Assembly (NCBI RefSeq): GCF_964340395.1
Contig: NC_135569.1
Location: forward strand, 4,819,540 to 4,883,539
Origin: Glandiceps talaboti
Taxonomy: Eukaryota > Hemichordata > Enteropneusta > Spengelidae
Direction: 5' to 3'
DNA: 64,000 nucleotides
Below, one piece after another: positions 1 through 26,150 of the stretch. Both the position numbers and the translations under genes were made by a program. The notes under the pieces were generated by a model. It saw nothing but the letters and a program-made list of their open reading frames with translations. It was not told where the DNA came from and ran no database searches. Each line of letters starts with the position of its first letter. The stretch's first letter is position 1.

Positions 1-1869
1 TTAGTCAAACAATTTTACAATTATGGGATCACATTTTATATATATACTCTAGAATATTGATACAAGAAGACTAAAACATAATTGAATTAATGAAACCTTT
101 TCATATTCATTATACAAGATACAAAACTAGAATATATTCGGACGTTGGTGGCGTCCTCATGGATTATTATGTCCATTCGTGCATATTCCTAATGTGGCGT
201 TTTTAGTTACAAATTTAAGTACACATCTAGAAAAGTTAATGCTTTTTTCCGCTTTTAATTCAAATAGTGATGGTTTATTTTTGTATGGTCAATTGGACCT
301 CGTTCCATTTTATACCAATTTTATAAACACTGTGTTTAAGAGATATGGAATTTTCAACATTTATTTTGAGCCAATTTTTGAGTGATTAAATTTATTATAA
401 ACATATTCTTGAATTTCTGAAATCTTGTGAGTCAGTGTTGAATTTGAACGTGGAAAGAATGCAATAGGAGTTTGTAACTGATAAAGCAAATATCGTATCC
501 AACGTTAAAATATTATTCACTTAATATAATATAATATAATTAATTAATTAATGGAAAAACCTGCCAACCAGTCTATGTAAGTGATTCCACAGCAATACAT
601 AGTTTTGTAGTATTTTTACTGTGCATATGATTTCAAATCAATAAAAAAACAGCTTCACATATTGAAATGTCGACATACAGAATTTTATTTTAGCAAAACA
701 AAAATGGTATCACAGATTACGGTAAATGTATATACACAGTAGCTGTTACAGGTGTTTTACATTGCCTGATATACGAGAGAACTGTCAAAACACTGATTAA
801 AGAGTTCAGAATGACAGAAATTCATTACGGTGTGTGGTTGTGCCATGCGTGTTAAAGGGCAAAGGTTAAAGTTCGTATCTCATAGCTACGCAAATATGAC
901 AGTTTTGCTGTTCATTGATACAACCTGCCAATCAGTCTATTTTGAATTACAATATCGCTACGTAGGACAAATTGTCACGAATAACAACAATTAGATTTAA
1001 AGCTAATGTTTGCAGTACTTTTGACGACACAACAAGGATTTATTTCAAGTAGAATTTATTGAAATTCAAATAGTTTGACAACCTGAAGTGTGCTGACAAA
1101 TTGACTACGTTCAGTTCTTATGAATACTCGTAATTCAAGTATCCAAGTGGTATTTACTGCTTGTGGTGTTCATACACGTAAACACAGGTTTGACGAACAC
1201 TAAAATCACTAGCAAGACAGACCTTTGTCTCTTTTAAGATTCACATTGAATCACACTTCACCATCGTTGCACAGACCAATGAACCACAGGCAAGAATGGC
1301 TGTATTAACACATACGAAAAGTTTAATGCGACTAGTGAAAAATCAATTACTCGCATATTTAATTCTCTACCCCAATGACATATGTTGGTTTGCTGCAAAC
1401 TTGTTCGAACACGAACAGTTGCCATAGGAATCGATAATCATGACATGCTTCAGATAAACGGATAATGACGTTTTGGCCAATCGTAAAAGAAATAATTTAC
1501 AATAAGTCATCAAGTTAGACGCGACGCTTGGTAGTGAAAAATCTTTACACTAGGTAGCTGGAGGTATTTTCTTTCTTGTCTCTGACAATCAATCCATCTT
1601 GTACGCAAGAACGCATCTCATGGAATTACCACTTATTCGCTTTTTTAATCATAGCCAATGTATATGCATTAACCAAGTATCAATTCATACAAATGATATG
1701 GATCTAGCTGTTATTTGTGGAAATTGTCTCGACTTTGAAAACGAAGAATGAGTGTATTAAATAGGTAAGTGAAATTATATTGAAATACGTCAAAATTTTT
1801 TAATAGTGATTGCAGCCCTAACCATTTTCCGAGGGAGGAATCTCTATCGACAGACAAAATCTCTATCTG

Positions 1870-2052
1870 GAAAGATCAATAGTTCAATGTAGGAAAAAAT
1901 CTAGGTTCTTTTACTTTGGGGTGGGTTTTTGAAGCTTTTTAGTTCTCACCCTACAAATAGAATCTGTTTTGTAGAAGATGGGGAGGGGGAAAAGGGTTGA
2001 GGCCTCAGTAAAAGAATTTAGTTTTTAATCCTACATTGAACTATTGACCTCG
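1870..2052. mobile_element. Foldback (MITE-like) element
   Basis: GATCAATAGTTCAATGTAGG at 1874-1893 is mirrored by CCTACATTGAACTATTGACC at 2030-2049, and the inner AAAAGAA/TTCTTTT arms continue the pairing. A partial relative (CAATATTTCAATGTAGG with GGCCTCAGACC) occurs at about 9389-9436. Confidence 0.55.
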
Positions 2053-2759
2053 CCCATAACACAACTAACAATGCTGTTCGTGCGAAAAGCTGTTCCAACA
2101 AGATATCGCAGGTCATCGATATACTGTCTACGGTACTCCGCAACGGAAGACGAACCACAAACCCTGTTGGACCCAAACTTTAAGCTTAGTGGGGGAGGGG
2201 GGGGGGGGTTACAGGTTATTTTAAAACTAATCCAAAAATAGTGATCTAGTTCAAATCTCGTCGAATTTATTGAACATGGAATTTTCGTAATTATTTTTGT
2301 AAATAAAAATTGGTTTAGCTATAGATTAAGTTAAGACGTGTACATCTGTCCAACAACAATTGCACAGTTAGCAATGTCACTTCTCGATGACCTGCTATTA
2401 TTAGTAATGGTTTCTTGAGTTTGGTTCCGTCAAGAAACTTCAATGCTGACCACAGTACAGTCATATTCAATAGTATCGTAACCATAGCAACATAGTATTT
2501 CTATAATTTGGTTTTTATTGGTTATTGTTTAAACCAGTCTTAATTCTTTTGAATGGTTTAGTTTTGTACTAGACGCTGGCAGGGTCAAATAGGTTGAACT
2601 GATCAAATATAAACCCTGTTACAGTACTGTAGTAAGTAGCCATTGTTTCGGATAACGTTAGCCTTTGTACCGTGTAGCATTTACGAGCGTAGTATGATCT
2701 TGCCTGGGACCAAGGGTTAGCCATTGACTGGTGCCATTCATAAAGTACAGTGATTTTCT

Positions 2760-2805
<46 letters not shown>

Positions 2806-2812
2806 CAATTAA
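2760..2812. repeat. (AATC)n microsatellite
   Basis: About 13 copies of TCAA/AATC with one interruption. Confidence 0.95.
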
Positions 2813-3212
2813 ACGAATTCCTTGAGCACTAGACTCCATGCTCCACAACGTTTGTTATGTTCAACGGCGCTGAAAAGGCCAATTTACATAAATCGTTAGC
2901 TTGCTTAAATATATATGTTTTAATAATGTAATACTTTATTAAATCCCTAAAGGGGAAAATATAGCACACACTGTTGATAAAATCAAGACACGGTTTACAA
3001 ACTGAAATTTTAAAGAAAAAAAAAAACATAATAAATATTTATGAACATACTGTAAAATTGCTCATAACAGATAAAAGCAAGGTCTGACAAAAAATTGTAT
3101 ACTTCAATAAAAACAGTGGAAATGGTTCAAGTAGCACGCTTAAATTGGCATTACAAAGTCTAATTGCTTGTGGTATGAAAGATTTCACATAACGACACGT
3201 GATCATGTATTG

Positions 3213-3287
<75 letters not shown>

Positions 3288-3296
3288 CCAACCAAC

Positions 3297-3390
<94 letters not shown>

Positions 3391-3402
3391 GTCTACTCCG
3401 GT

Positions 3403-3467
<65 letters not shown>
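3213..3467. repeat. (CAAT)n array followed by (TA)n
   Basis: (CAAT)n from 3213 to 3390 with an internal (CAAC)n variant block at about 3286-3302, then a (TA)n tract at 3405-3467. Both lie in the 3' flank of the DED receptor. Long open frames with Ser-Ile-Asn-Gln repeats are products of this array. Confidence 0.97.
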
Positions 3468-3469
<2 letters not shown>

Positions 3470-3554
3470 GACACAACTTTGAACCATTACAAACTGTCAC
3501 CGTGTGTAAATCTAACAACTGTACAAACCTTGTAAATGCAGTCATCACCCAACA

Positions 3555-10474
<6,920 letters not shown>

Positions 10475-10949
10475 ATTTATGCTGTAAAAGGTGTCAAACT
10501 GACCATGACGTCAGCCTTTCAATGCTGATTTATGAGACCAGCCACCTAAGGTTAAGTCAACAGTAAGCATCTTATCACCAGAAGCAGAAACTATTCTGTC
10601 GGTTTGACTTTAATTTACATAATGACCTCTGGTTGAACTTGTAATCACAAGTTCAAGGTGTAGCCCAAACCATTTGATATAACAGGCACAGGCATAGAGA
10701 ATAAGACAGACGTGAGTGGTAGCTGATACTAGTACAGCACACATGTCGTATCCTACAGACTGCACATAAGCCTTACATAATTCTCTTTTTCGCAAAGACC
10801 CCTATATTTCTTCAATCTGACCATGGGTCTATCTCAATATTTGATCCATGAGCTGACCAAATGATAATTACACCCTACCAGAGGAGGCTGGAAGGGGTGC
10901 AGAGCATGATGGATAAAAACAACTGTGAAAGCTTATCTGCCCTCCAGGA

Positions 10950-11095
10950 CACAATAGGGAACTTGCAAACCCGCCATGTTGGATGTTGCATCATGGGAAA
11001 TGTGAAAATAAATACTAATCGATTAGTATTGTAACCAATGTTGATACATTGTTTGTAACCACAAATAATCAATTCATAGTCACCGACCCACCATT
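10950..11095. mobile_element. Truncated copy of the element at 57147-57408
   Basis: AATAGGGAACTTGCAAACCC, then GTTGCATCATGG and ACATTGTTTGTAACCACAA, in the same order and spacing as the copy near 57.2 kb. The matching right terminal repeat is not present here. Confidence 0.65.
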
Positions 11096-11381
11096 TTAAA
11101 GGTGTTAAGATGACAAGAATTAAGTATGAGAGCCCTAACTGTACGGTGTAATCTGTCGATTTGAAATACACATGAGAAACTTGCTTTATAATACTTGTAA
11201 GTAATATGTGCTTAGTCATGTATTTAATATTAATGAACGTTGCAATCGATATTCGCCATTGGTAAATATAACAGTTTAGAAGTTTTCCTTCCCCTCGTCA
11301 CAAGTTTGGCTATGATTATGACCATGTTAGGCGTAATTGAGCTGTATATATTTAAAAAAAAAGAATATATCAGGAACTTAC

Positions 11382-11433
11382 CAATTTGACTGGCATTTTC
11401 ATCGTGTGTCGTCAAATTCCAGTCTCCTTTCAT
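11382..11433 (-). other. Possible 5' UTR exon of the DED receptor with an upstream ORF
   Basis: An ATG at 11433 opens a short frame that reaches a strong donor (ATTG then GTAAGT) at 11382. Joined to the acceptor at 10481, the frame reads Gln-Ile-Ala and stops at TAA, five bases before the receptor ATG. This would be an 18-codon upstream ORF that could reduce translation of the receptor. Only the splice signals support the exon; its 5' end is unknown. Confidence 0.35.
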
Positions 11434-11535
11434 AAGTGTAAAGCATTCAATTTAAAAGCAGTGACTCAGTAAATATCTGGGTGTTGGTATGATTCAAGTG
11501 ACCACAGTGGGCATGCGCGCAGTTGGGGGAATGTA

Positions 11536-13580
11536 AGGGACCGGTCAGTTTCTTCGGCCTGAAGGGGGGGGGGTGGATTGGTAGGGGGGGGGGGGGTCAC
11601 CCTGTTTTTGAAATTGGCAGTAGGGGGGTCATGCTGTTTTGAAAATTGTGGAAGGGGGGGGGGGGTCATTGTGTTTTAGATTGTGATGGAAGAAAAAAAT
11701 CCTTTCTACAATGGCATATAGCCTTGTCTGAAATGTGGTACATGTCAATATTTGTTTTTGTCCCTGTTTCTTACATGAATTCTTTAACATTACTTATTAG
11801 TTCAAACCTAACTATACATATTCATATACATTGTACATGTACCGGTATTACCTAGCTACCACATTAGTTACAGAACATGTCATGTAAATGCTTGGCTGTT
11901 TCACAATCAATGCTTCACTTATATTGCAGTTTGGGGCAAAAGTGAACTTGAAGGTTTCGTAATGGTAATTTTCATAGATAGTTTATAAATGAAGTTAATC
12001 TAAATTGTTCTACTCGTCATGCTTTTGACACTACAAATCACCACATCTCATCAGATTCCAGTTACTATTATACACTAGGTATGACCACCTAAAGTTCTCT
12101 AACATACCGGTGACTTTATTATACATGCAATATTAATGCCCCTATATACTAAATGTTACATGTCCATTTAATGTGATATGAGAAACTCATTTAAAAACGT
12201 TTTACGTTAGCTTTTCGAAGCTTGGAAATATTACCTCAAAGGTTATGAATAACCTAAACATTGCCTTAGTATCTCAAGCAAAAAACTCCAGATCTGCCAG
12301 GGGGAAAACCCCAAGGACTCCCTCACCCCCAGAGGTCACTCATACATTCAACCAACAATCAGATACACCAACAACCTTTTTACTGTCATAATGGTATTAA
12401 CCTTTTCTTAAATATTTTCACCCTATTCTAATTTGATATGATATTGTCTTTTCAAGATCTGAAACGTTTGCCAAGATAGTCTAAAATTGCCTTAAACTCC
12501 AAATCTCCCTTACCAATGATAGTACCATTATAGATGTGCTGACCTTTACTACATGTATATAATGATGCCATTTAAACTTTTTAAGAACATATTTCAACCC
12601 TTAGTGTAAGTTATAAAGAATAGTTTCTGATACTTGCTGTCTTGTAAAGCATGGATTAAGTTATTGCTTGAAAGGGTCTGAATAGCCTAAATATTGGCTT
12701 TAAGAGTAAAAATCCTCCAGGGTTTCTAGAGGGAGACCCCCTCAGACCCTCCACATGAGGTGGACATATCCCAGTCTCAAGCTCTTCCCCTCTTACTGTC
12801 AAGATGCTATCAAAGTATATTTCAAAAGTATTTCAACCCTATGAAGTTGCTTTTAACATGTTGGTGTTGTCTTGTAAGGCTTGGGAAATTATTGTCTGAA
12901 AGGGTCTGAATAGTCTCAAAATTGACTTTTCAGAGTTAAAACCTCCAGGGCTTCTAGGGGGAGACCCCCTAGGACCCCCACATGAGGTGTACACATCCTA
13001 GTCTCAAGATCTTCCCCCTACCTCTTACTGTCAAGATCCTATCAAACTATATTTCAAAAATATTTCAACCTTATGTAGTTGCATTTTTACATGTTGGTGC
13101 TGTCCTGTAAAGCTTGGAAATTATTTTCTGAAAATGTCTGAATAGTCTCAAAATTGACTTTTCAGAGTTAAAAACCTCCTGGGCTTCTAGGGCGAGACCC
13201 CCTAGGACCCCCATAAGAGATGTACATATTCCCTTCTCAAGCTTTCCTACCTTTCACTGCCAAGATGCTATTAAACTCCTTTTCGAATATATTTACCCTG
13301 TGTAGTCAATAATTATAAATATGATAGTGCTAACCCGGGATCTTATAAAGTAGATGCAAGACAGTCAAGCAGTCCACACTGAGTCACGATAAAAAAATAC
13401 CTGTCATGCGAATATTATATATATGGGTGGGGGTCACCATGTTTAGAATTAAGTGATAGGGGGGGGGGGGGGTCAGCCTGTTTTTGGTTTTACAGATAGG
13501 GGGGGTCAGTGACTTTTTGTCGGCCCGATTTAAGAATCCACTGCTCCCCCCCCCCAGGCTGGAGAAACTGACCGGTCCCT
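11536..13580. mobile_element. Non-autonomous DNA transposon-like element, about 2.05 kb
   Basis: The left end AGGGACCGGTCAGTTTCTTC (11536-11561) is inverted at the right end (13555-13580, reverse complement AGGGACCGGTCAGTTTCTCC). Both ends are followed inwards by G-run blocks with GGTCA(C/G)CCTG-like motifs, which is subterminal symmetry. Between them lies a diverged tandem array (about 12200-13320). No transposase frame is visible and no convincing target-site duplication was found. Confidence 0.65.
12200..13320. repeat. Diverged tandem repeat array, unit about 225-240 bases
   Basis: At least four units share CTTGGAAATTATT, TCTGAATAGTCTCAAA, CCTCCAGGGCTTCTAGG and GAGACCCCCTAGGACCCCC, in fixed order. 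The last two or three are the most alike, and the first is strongly diverged. Confidence 0.75.
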
Positions 13581-15614
13581 AAGATTGAACTTTATTTCAT
13601 TAAAAAAAAAATATGCACTATAGGTTATTGTAGATCAAAAGTAACTCATCATGTAATCGAATGGTCAAGTTCGCGTTTTGCAAATGATTTTCAGTATTTG
13701 ATATAAATGTACCGATAAATACATTAATTATCTACTACAATACTATTCCAGTTTTCAGACGGAGTAATTCGAACTTGATTCTGACAATGTCAAGATTCTG
13801 ACAATGTCGCTTTCCTCTCCTCTCCTCTCCTTTTGTCCCATTTGCAAGCAGAACTACTCCAATGCCCACATTTATATGGACGAGGTTGGGTGGTAAATTC
13901 CAATTGAACACAACCGATGTTAAGATTACAAGCTTTGGGGAAAATGTGTTGTTTCCATGTGCTTCAGGCACTTTGATCACATAATTAGAACAGTTAACTA
14001 TAATGGTCATCCGCAGTTGCTAATGGAAGAATCAGTTTGTGGTATGAGAAGAAGAGGGGGATAACAGAGAAAATGATCAACAGATTTGAAAGAATGACTA
14101 GAGCTGAAAGTTTGTGTATTAGAGGAGAGAGTGGAGAATTCGTCAACGTCGTCCGGAGACGACACTAAATCTGAATCTAAATTTGAATCTGGCTGAATCT
14201 GAATTATGTGGTTATAAGTTATTATACCTTACTGTAGGAACAATGTTATCACTCGTGAAAGTATGCCAAATTTAACCTAACGGTGAAAACACGAAATCAG
14301 CAAAATTCACTGTATACCCTAAGACATTGAATACATTATCGCCAGCATATCACGATTTGTCCTGTTTTTGGAGCAACATAGACTTGGCCTTCAAAGTCTG
14401 CCCTGCATGCAATGGAATTAGTATTTGGAGTTAGAAAAAAATCATTGATCTCTTCCCACAAAACAGTATTACATAAATCGGGAAATTATTCAACAAATTC
14501 AGATACTGATGGTTCTGTAATTCACATACTGAATACATAGCTTCTCATTCAAGCAGATATCATAACCACTTACAAATATGATTTTGTGTACACTATAGTA
14601 CACTCCCCAATCAAAGTAAAACACTGTCATCTTGATCTTAACAACCCTCGAACAAGGCCAGTTCTTTCGAACTTTGCAAAATGTAAATTGTCAAAATGAT
14701 ATACCTATATTAAGACATTTTATCCAATATGGTTGTAATATTATCGTTCTTCTATATTTGGATGTCTATATCTAAAAAAAATCAAATTGCAAAACAGAAA
14801 ATATGCAAATGTTAGATACGGATAATAATAATAACAATAATAACATCAAAACACATTCTCCAAGCGACCATATACGAGGCGGAAAAAAGTGTGTGGTTTA
14901 TTTTATTTTAATATATCTTTACCCTTTATTTTTATTTTTGGAAAACTATTTCGACCCCAAAAACAAACAAACAAAATGTTGGTTAGATTAACCCTTCTGC
15001 CCCAAGCTTCCTAAATCAGTCCTACACTGGTAAAATTATCAACTATTAAACATCTACGGTTGACAATACAATATTTCGATGCTGTGATGTGTGGCCTTTT
15101 AATATGACGATATTAGTATTACTAGCATTCAGGATTATTGCATGAGTTTAAGACTTTTCGTTACAAATCTTCAAGCTGCAATGAATTTGCTCACTATTGT
15201 TCATCGAAATTATGAAATTCCTGTTTTAAAACCCGAAAAATTCGTTTCAATGAATGTCTTCAATAAACTAGTTTAAATTAAGGGTTACATATTTGTTGAA
15301 TAATCAACAAAATGGTTTGATATTGGCATGACATATACATTTATTCAGTTATAAATCGAAACTAAAATCACTGGTCTGCTGTGGCAGGTCACTGAGCCAT
15401 TGTGTACTACTTTTCAACCTTAAAAACAATACGTCTGACTCATCGTCTGACTCAACCATCGTCCCATTGACGCCCCCACACCCAAAACCGGTGTTGGTAT
15501 ACATCTTGTCACACCCTGTTCATATGTGCAAGCCAAATTCTTTGTTTGGCAAGACTAGCGAAAATTCCCACATTCAAACAAAATAATGACAAAGTTGCTA
15601 GAGAAAATGCATTT

Positions 15615-15712
15615 GCATACATACATACATACATACATACATACATACATACATACATACATACGTATGTACGTACGTACGTACGTACATACGTACATAC
15701 ACAACATAGAAA
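15615..15712. repeat. (CATA)n / (CGTA)n microsatellite
   Basis: Run of CATA units followed by GTAC/CGTA variants, in the receptor intergenic interval. Confidence 0.95.
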
Positions 15713-16724
15713 TTACTGAACAAATGTTCACAAACGCGTTGTGTATCCAACAAGCAATTTTATTGTTGACTCAATGCACTAATATGCTTTGTACTTTGAA
15801 CAACTTAACTGTGACGTCAGGGACAAATATTCACCACATACCAACACCGTCACTATAATGGAGCCATTGTGTCATGACATACAGAGCGTTGTTTAAACTT
15901 TTGCCACATTTTCGGGAAATTGATTTCAGTTAATACCGTTGGACAATCTTATTGGTCTCGGATAAAAACATTTAAATGTGGTCTAGGAAGTACTCGGGGT
16001 AAATGTAGCTCGTGTAGAAGAAGGCAAGTCTGGCCATAGGAAGCGCATTCGTCACAAATATGTCATCGAGTCAATTACATAGGAACTTAGTGGTAGGCTG
16101 CTTTTTTTCATTTCCCACGAAACGTATAGTTTTCTTATAACAGGCATATCTCCAGTCACAATTCGCAGAAAATTAACCTGCTACTCTAACATTATTAATG
16201 TACAGTACTAGATTTTACTCGCAGTTACCTAGTATATATCAACAGCAACAACAACACTGAACTATACACGTTTAAAGGGGCTATTTAAAAATGGTGCTAG
16301 CATGAACTCTTGGCACAATGGGTGTTCGATTTTGTATCTGTTACCATTTAGGGACCATTTAGGGCACGTCGTGTACAAAGAGCAAATAGAAATCCCAACA
16401 ACTGATACATAGTTAACTTTGAAGGAAGTGGGCAGGATGATTCAAAATTGACTAAAGCACCTAATAATTAGAGTTGAACACACGAAATATGCTGTTTCAA
16501 AATGTTTATAAGTTAATTTGCTGAATTCTACCCTTTGTATTGTGTACTTCAAGATGTTACTTGTGGTCATATTATCTTATATAATCACGTGATTTAGCCT
16601 ACAGTATTGACTAAATTTCATCATCATTTTCATAAATGATATAGGTTGAGAAATAGTTACCATTTGAGTAGGTTGTAAAGAAACTATGATACACCAGTGA
16701 AGTCTACATGCATATAACATTGCT

Positions 16725-17015
16725 ATATCAGTGCTGTAACAGTTCTGTTGAGCACCAATGTTACAGTATAGTAGCCACAGCCATATGCGCCTACATAAAG
16801 CTACAGTGCTGTAACAGCACTACTTAGCACCAATGTTGCAGCATACTTAGCTGTAACAATAGCCCTATAACCGATCTGTTCCCGGTTCTATACCACTGTA
16901 ACAACGCTGCAGAGCACCAATGATACAACATAGTAATCACAACCATGTAACTAGTCTGTTGCGACAACGATCTTACATCAGTGCTACAATTCTGTAACAG
17001 CTCAGTCAATGCAGT
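16725..17015. repeat. Degenerate tandem repeats with CTGTAACAG motif
   Basis: Three or so diverged units of about 100-120 bases, each with a form of GTGCTGTAACA(G/A) and GAGCACCAATG(T/A)TACA. Confidence 0.6.
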
Positions 17016-17688
17016 CATGTAATATAAACGATGCTCTAGACATTTACTGTGTGGATATATCTTACCTTACCTTATCAAAGACCCTTCACAAATGGTGTCA
17101 AAATCTGTCATTTTAAGAAATAATCGATAGTTTTGAAGGTATTCGGATAGTATTCTGACTTCAGCCAAATCAAACTCAATTTGTGTAATTAACTTAGAAA
17201 TTGATTGTGTCTAGTGCAATTTGTGAGAGAAATTTCCATTACCAAGCATGTCAAACTGCAAAGTTTTGCACCATTCCTTTGGCTGTTGAACACTGAAGGT
17301 TATCTAAAAACAAATAATTAATCTATTGTTCCAAATCTATGGCTACTTAGGAAATATCGTTGAAGTGGAATTATATTAACTTGTTCTATTACTGCCCTTC
17401 AATTGAAACACGGTTATACTTTTAGGGGACCCTAGCATGGTAACGAGACTTTGTAACTGGTTTAATACACCATGTGACCTGCCACATCAGACGGATATGT
17501 TAATTACTGACTATGTGATTTAAAAAAAATATAATTTTAGATTTTAAAATTAATTGAGGGTATATGTTGTTGGCAGATATGCCAATGGAACTTTCTACTG
17601 TTGCTGAATATGTAGTTGTTGGTGAAACTTTCTTCTTTTTTTTTCAATGAAGTAAGAGGAACAAAACTTATCTGAAAAACAAAACAAA

Positions 17689-23759
<6,071 letters not shown>

Positions 23760-24474
23760 ACTTTCTGACCATGACATTGACATTGGATGACCTTGTTTTG
23801 CTCACTTTGTGTATCATTAGTCCCTCTTTGCTCAAAAGACTTTGAACTTGGCCATACAGACAGTGACTGTAATAAGGCATTTCACATTTGTGTGTAACGG
23901 ACAAAACGTAGGAGAGAATGTTCAGTAACATTGAAATTCAAATGGGGGCATGAAATAGAAGCATGCACTCAAATATAGCCAGTAGAATGTCATAGCCAAC
24001 ATTCCATATCATATCTATGTGGTGGTTGGGGGTGGGGTGGGGTGGGGGGTGGGGGTGGATAAAAATGTTCCGAGCCACCTTAGTATGATGAGAAGTACAT
24101 AAAACTAATTTTCACAATACATCAAACATGTACAAATAAGATGAAATATTGTGTAAAGTGTGTGTATGTGTGAATATAAACATATTATACATCTATTATA
24201 CAGTCTGTCATTCTAAATATCTGTCAATCTGCAGAATTGTGTTTATTACTGCAGATCTATTAAAGTCATCACACACTATGCACAAACATCTACACTGCTT
24301 AGACTAATTTTATTACAAATATTGGCACAATATACAAATCTGCCAACTCTTGTTATCATAGGTATATATTACAGTCAATACAGAATAAATTGATTGTTGT
24401 CATAGTTACAACTTGTGACAGCAACCATGTGTACATATAATAATACAAACCAATGCATAGGATTTGTTGTTGGT

Positions 24475-25045
24475 AAGGTATACTTTGTGTACAAATGATT
24501 TCACATATAAAATGTACATGTTCTGAGATGAACAATTTCCATGTGTATGTGTATGTGTGTCACGTGTGTATATACTTTGTGTACAAATGATTTCACGTAT
24601 ATAAATGTACATGTTCTGAGATGAACAATTTCCATGTGCACGTGTGTATATACTAGTACTTTGTGTACAAATGATTTCACATATATAAATGTACATGTTC
24701 TGAGATGAACAATTTTCATGTGTATGTGTGTCACATGTGTATACACTTTGTGTACAAATGATTTCATGTATATAAATGTACATGTTCTGAGATGTGAGAT
24801 GTGTAATTTCCATTGTGTGTGTGTATGTATGCATGCATGTATTTATGTATGTATGTATGTATGTATGTATGTATGTATGTATGTATGTATGTATGTATGT
24901 ATGTATGTATGTATGTATGTATGTCTGTGTCTGTCTGTCTGTCTGTGTGTGTGTGTGTGTATTCTATACAAATGATTTCATGTATATAAATGTATATGTT
25001 CTGAAATACATAATTTCTGTGTGTGTGTGTGTGTGTGTGTGACAG
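24475..25045. repeat. Minisatellite of about 80 bases with embedded (ATGT)n and (TG)n
   Basis: Five units share ACAAATGATTTCA(C/T), ATATAAATGTACATGTTCTG and AGATGAACAATTT. The last two are separated by a long (ATGT)n block (24830-24925). Two open frames with repeated Tyr-Ile and His-Thr come from this array. Confidence 0.9.
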
Positions 25046-25714
25046 ACAGAGAGATAGAAAAAGACAGAGACAGAGACTTGGGGATATTTACACTCGTGTG
25101 TTTTTTACTGCACTTTTGCTACACTCTTGAAAGTATGACCACAGAGAACACTACATACTTAAGAAAATACCCTGAGTATGATGCACACTCACACACTATG
25201 GGGTTCTGTTATATTACTTTGGTATGGATTTAATATACAGTACACAATATTGCCACAGTACTTCCAGACTCACAGAATTACTTAGAATAACCACAAACCC
25301 TCCACCAACATTGAATAACAACAAAGTTTTGCCAACATCTCATTAGGAGTGAACTACAATTGTCGTCACATGATATAAGCCAATATATTTTATGTTTGAC
25401 ATGAACTGAGAGTCCCACAACATACATTCATACATGGTGTATCATGTGTAGTCTCCATTATGAAGGGCTTCTACAAAGTCATGTACAAGTACTATTATGT
25501 ACAGTTTTTTTAAACTTTTATTTCTCTACAAAATGTCATAATTTGAAATCATTCACTAGTAAATAAGTACATAGAGGCTTGCATCTTTGACTACATTTAC
25601 TTTTTCACACCAGCAGGTTTTTTAAAATTAGTCATTTTACAATCAAAATAATACAATAAATGACACTAATACTTCAACCTGGTGATCAAGTATATATATG
25701 CGCATACATGAAAA

Positions 25715-25815
25715 GAAAGTGAGGAAAGAAAAGTGACATGTAGAAGTCGAACCCACATCCCCTGAATACTAACCAGAGTGCTCTAGCCAGCTGAGCTAAC
25801 GCGTCACCTGGTAGA
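25715..25815 (-). mobile_element. tRNA-derived SINE copy
   Basis: On the minus strand, GTTAGCTCAGCTGGCTAGAG (A box) and GGGTTCGACTTC (B box) are spaced as in a tRNA. The anticodon stem-loop is distorted, so this is not a functional tRNA. The flank GAAAGAAAAGTGACATGT recurs in the next copy. Confidence 0.7.
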
Positions 25816-26071
25816 TTCCATGGGCCGTCCTGGTGTGTACCTTTCTATTCCTCGGCAGGTGAGAAGCCAACTCGTTAACCTTTGACTTTTCAACCTATGG
25901 ATCCAATGGATTCACAGGGTCCCTGTCTAACGGTTACCAACCAACTTAGGAATCGGTTTACTAAAGCAATGAGGATCATAATTGCATGGTGCGATGGCTT
26001 TTTGACAAGCTACTATTTTGGTAAGACTCAATGAAATATATTCACTGAAATATTCATAACAAAATGAAACT

Positions 26072-26150
26072 GAGGTCGAAAGAAAAGTGACATGTGTAGG
26101 AGTTGAACCCATTTTCTCTGAATACCAGCCAAAGTGCCAGCTGACCTCAC
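26072..26150 (-). mobile_element. Second, truncated copy of the tRNA-derived SINE
   Basis: Shares GAAAGAAAAGTGACATGT, the B box GGGTTCAACTCC and TGGTATTCAG with the copy 330 bases upstream. The A-box region is reduced to GTCAGCTGGCAC. Confidence 0.6.

Larger units (their letters stand above)
1..3554. other. Region downstream of the DED receptor; no gene recognised
   Basis: Short open frames here have no homology I recognise. The region holds an inverted-repeat element at about 1870-2052, a poly-G run near 2191-2208, and (AATC)n tracts. It may include the receptor 3' UTR. Confidence 0.6.
10482..17688. other. Shared 5' interval between the two TNF receptors
   Basis: Head-to-head intergenic region of about 7 kb. 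It holds the possible 5' UTR exon near 11.4 kb, the truncated MITE at 10950-11095, the 2 kb element, a (CATA)n array and a degenerate tandem block. No other protein-coding exon is recognised. Both receptor promoters must lie here or in unseen upstream exons. Confidence 0.6.

Noticed and set aside
13735-14010. 91-residue minus-strand frame
   Set aside because: No splice partners, no domain and biased sequence near a CTCCT repeat; treated as chance.
25740-25806. Functional tRNA gene
   Set aside because: A and B boxes are present, but the anticodon loop region is too long, the acceptor stem does not pair, and a second degraded copy lies nearby; SINE is the better call.
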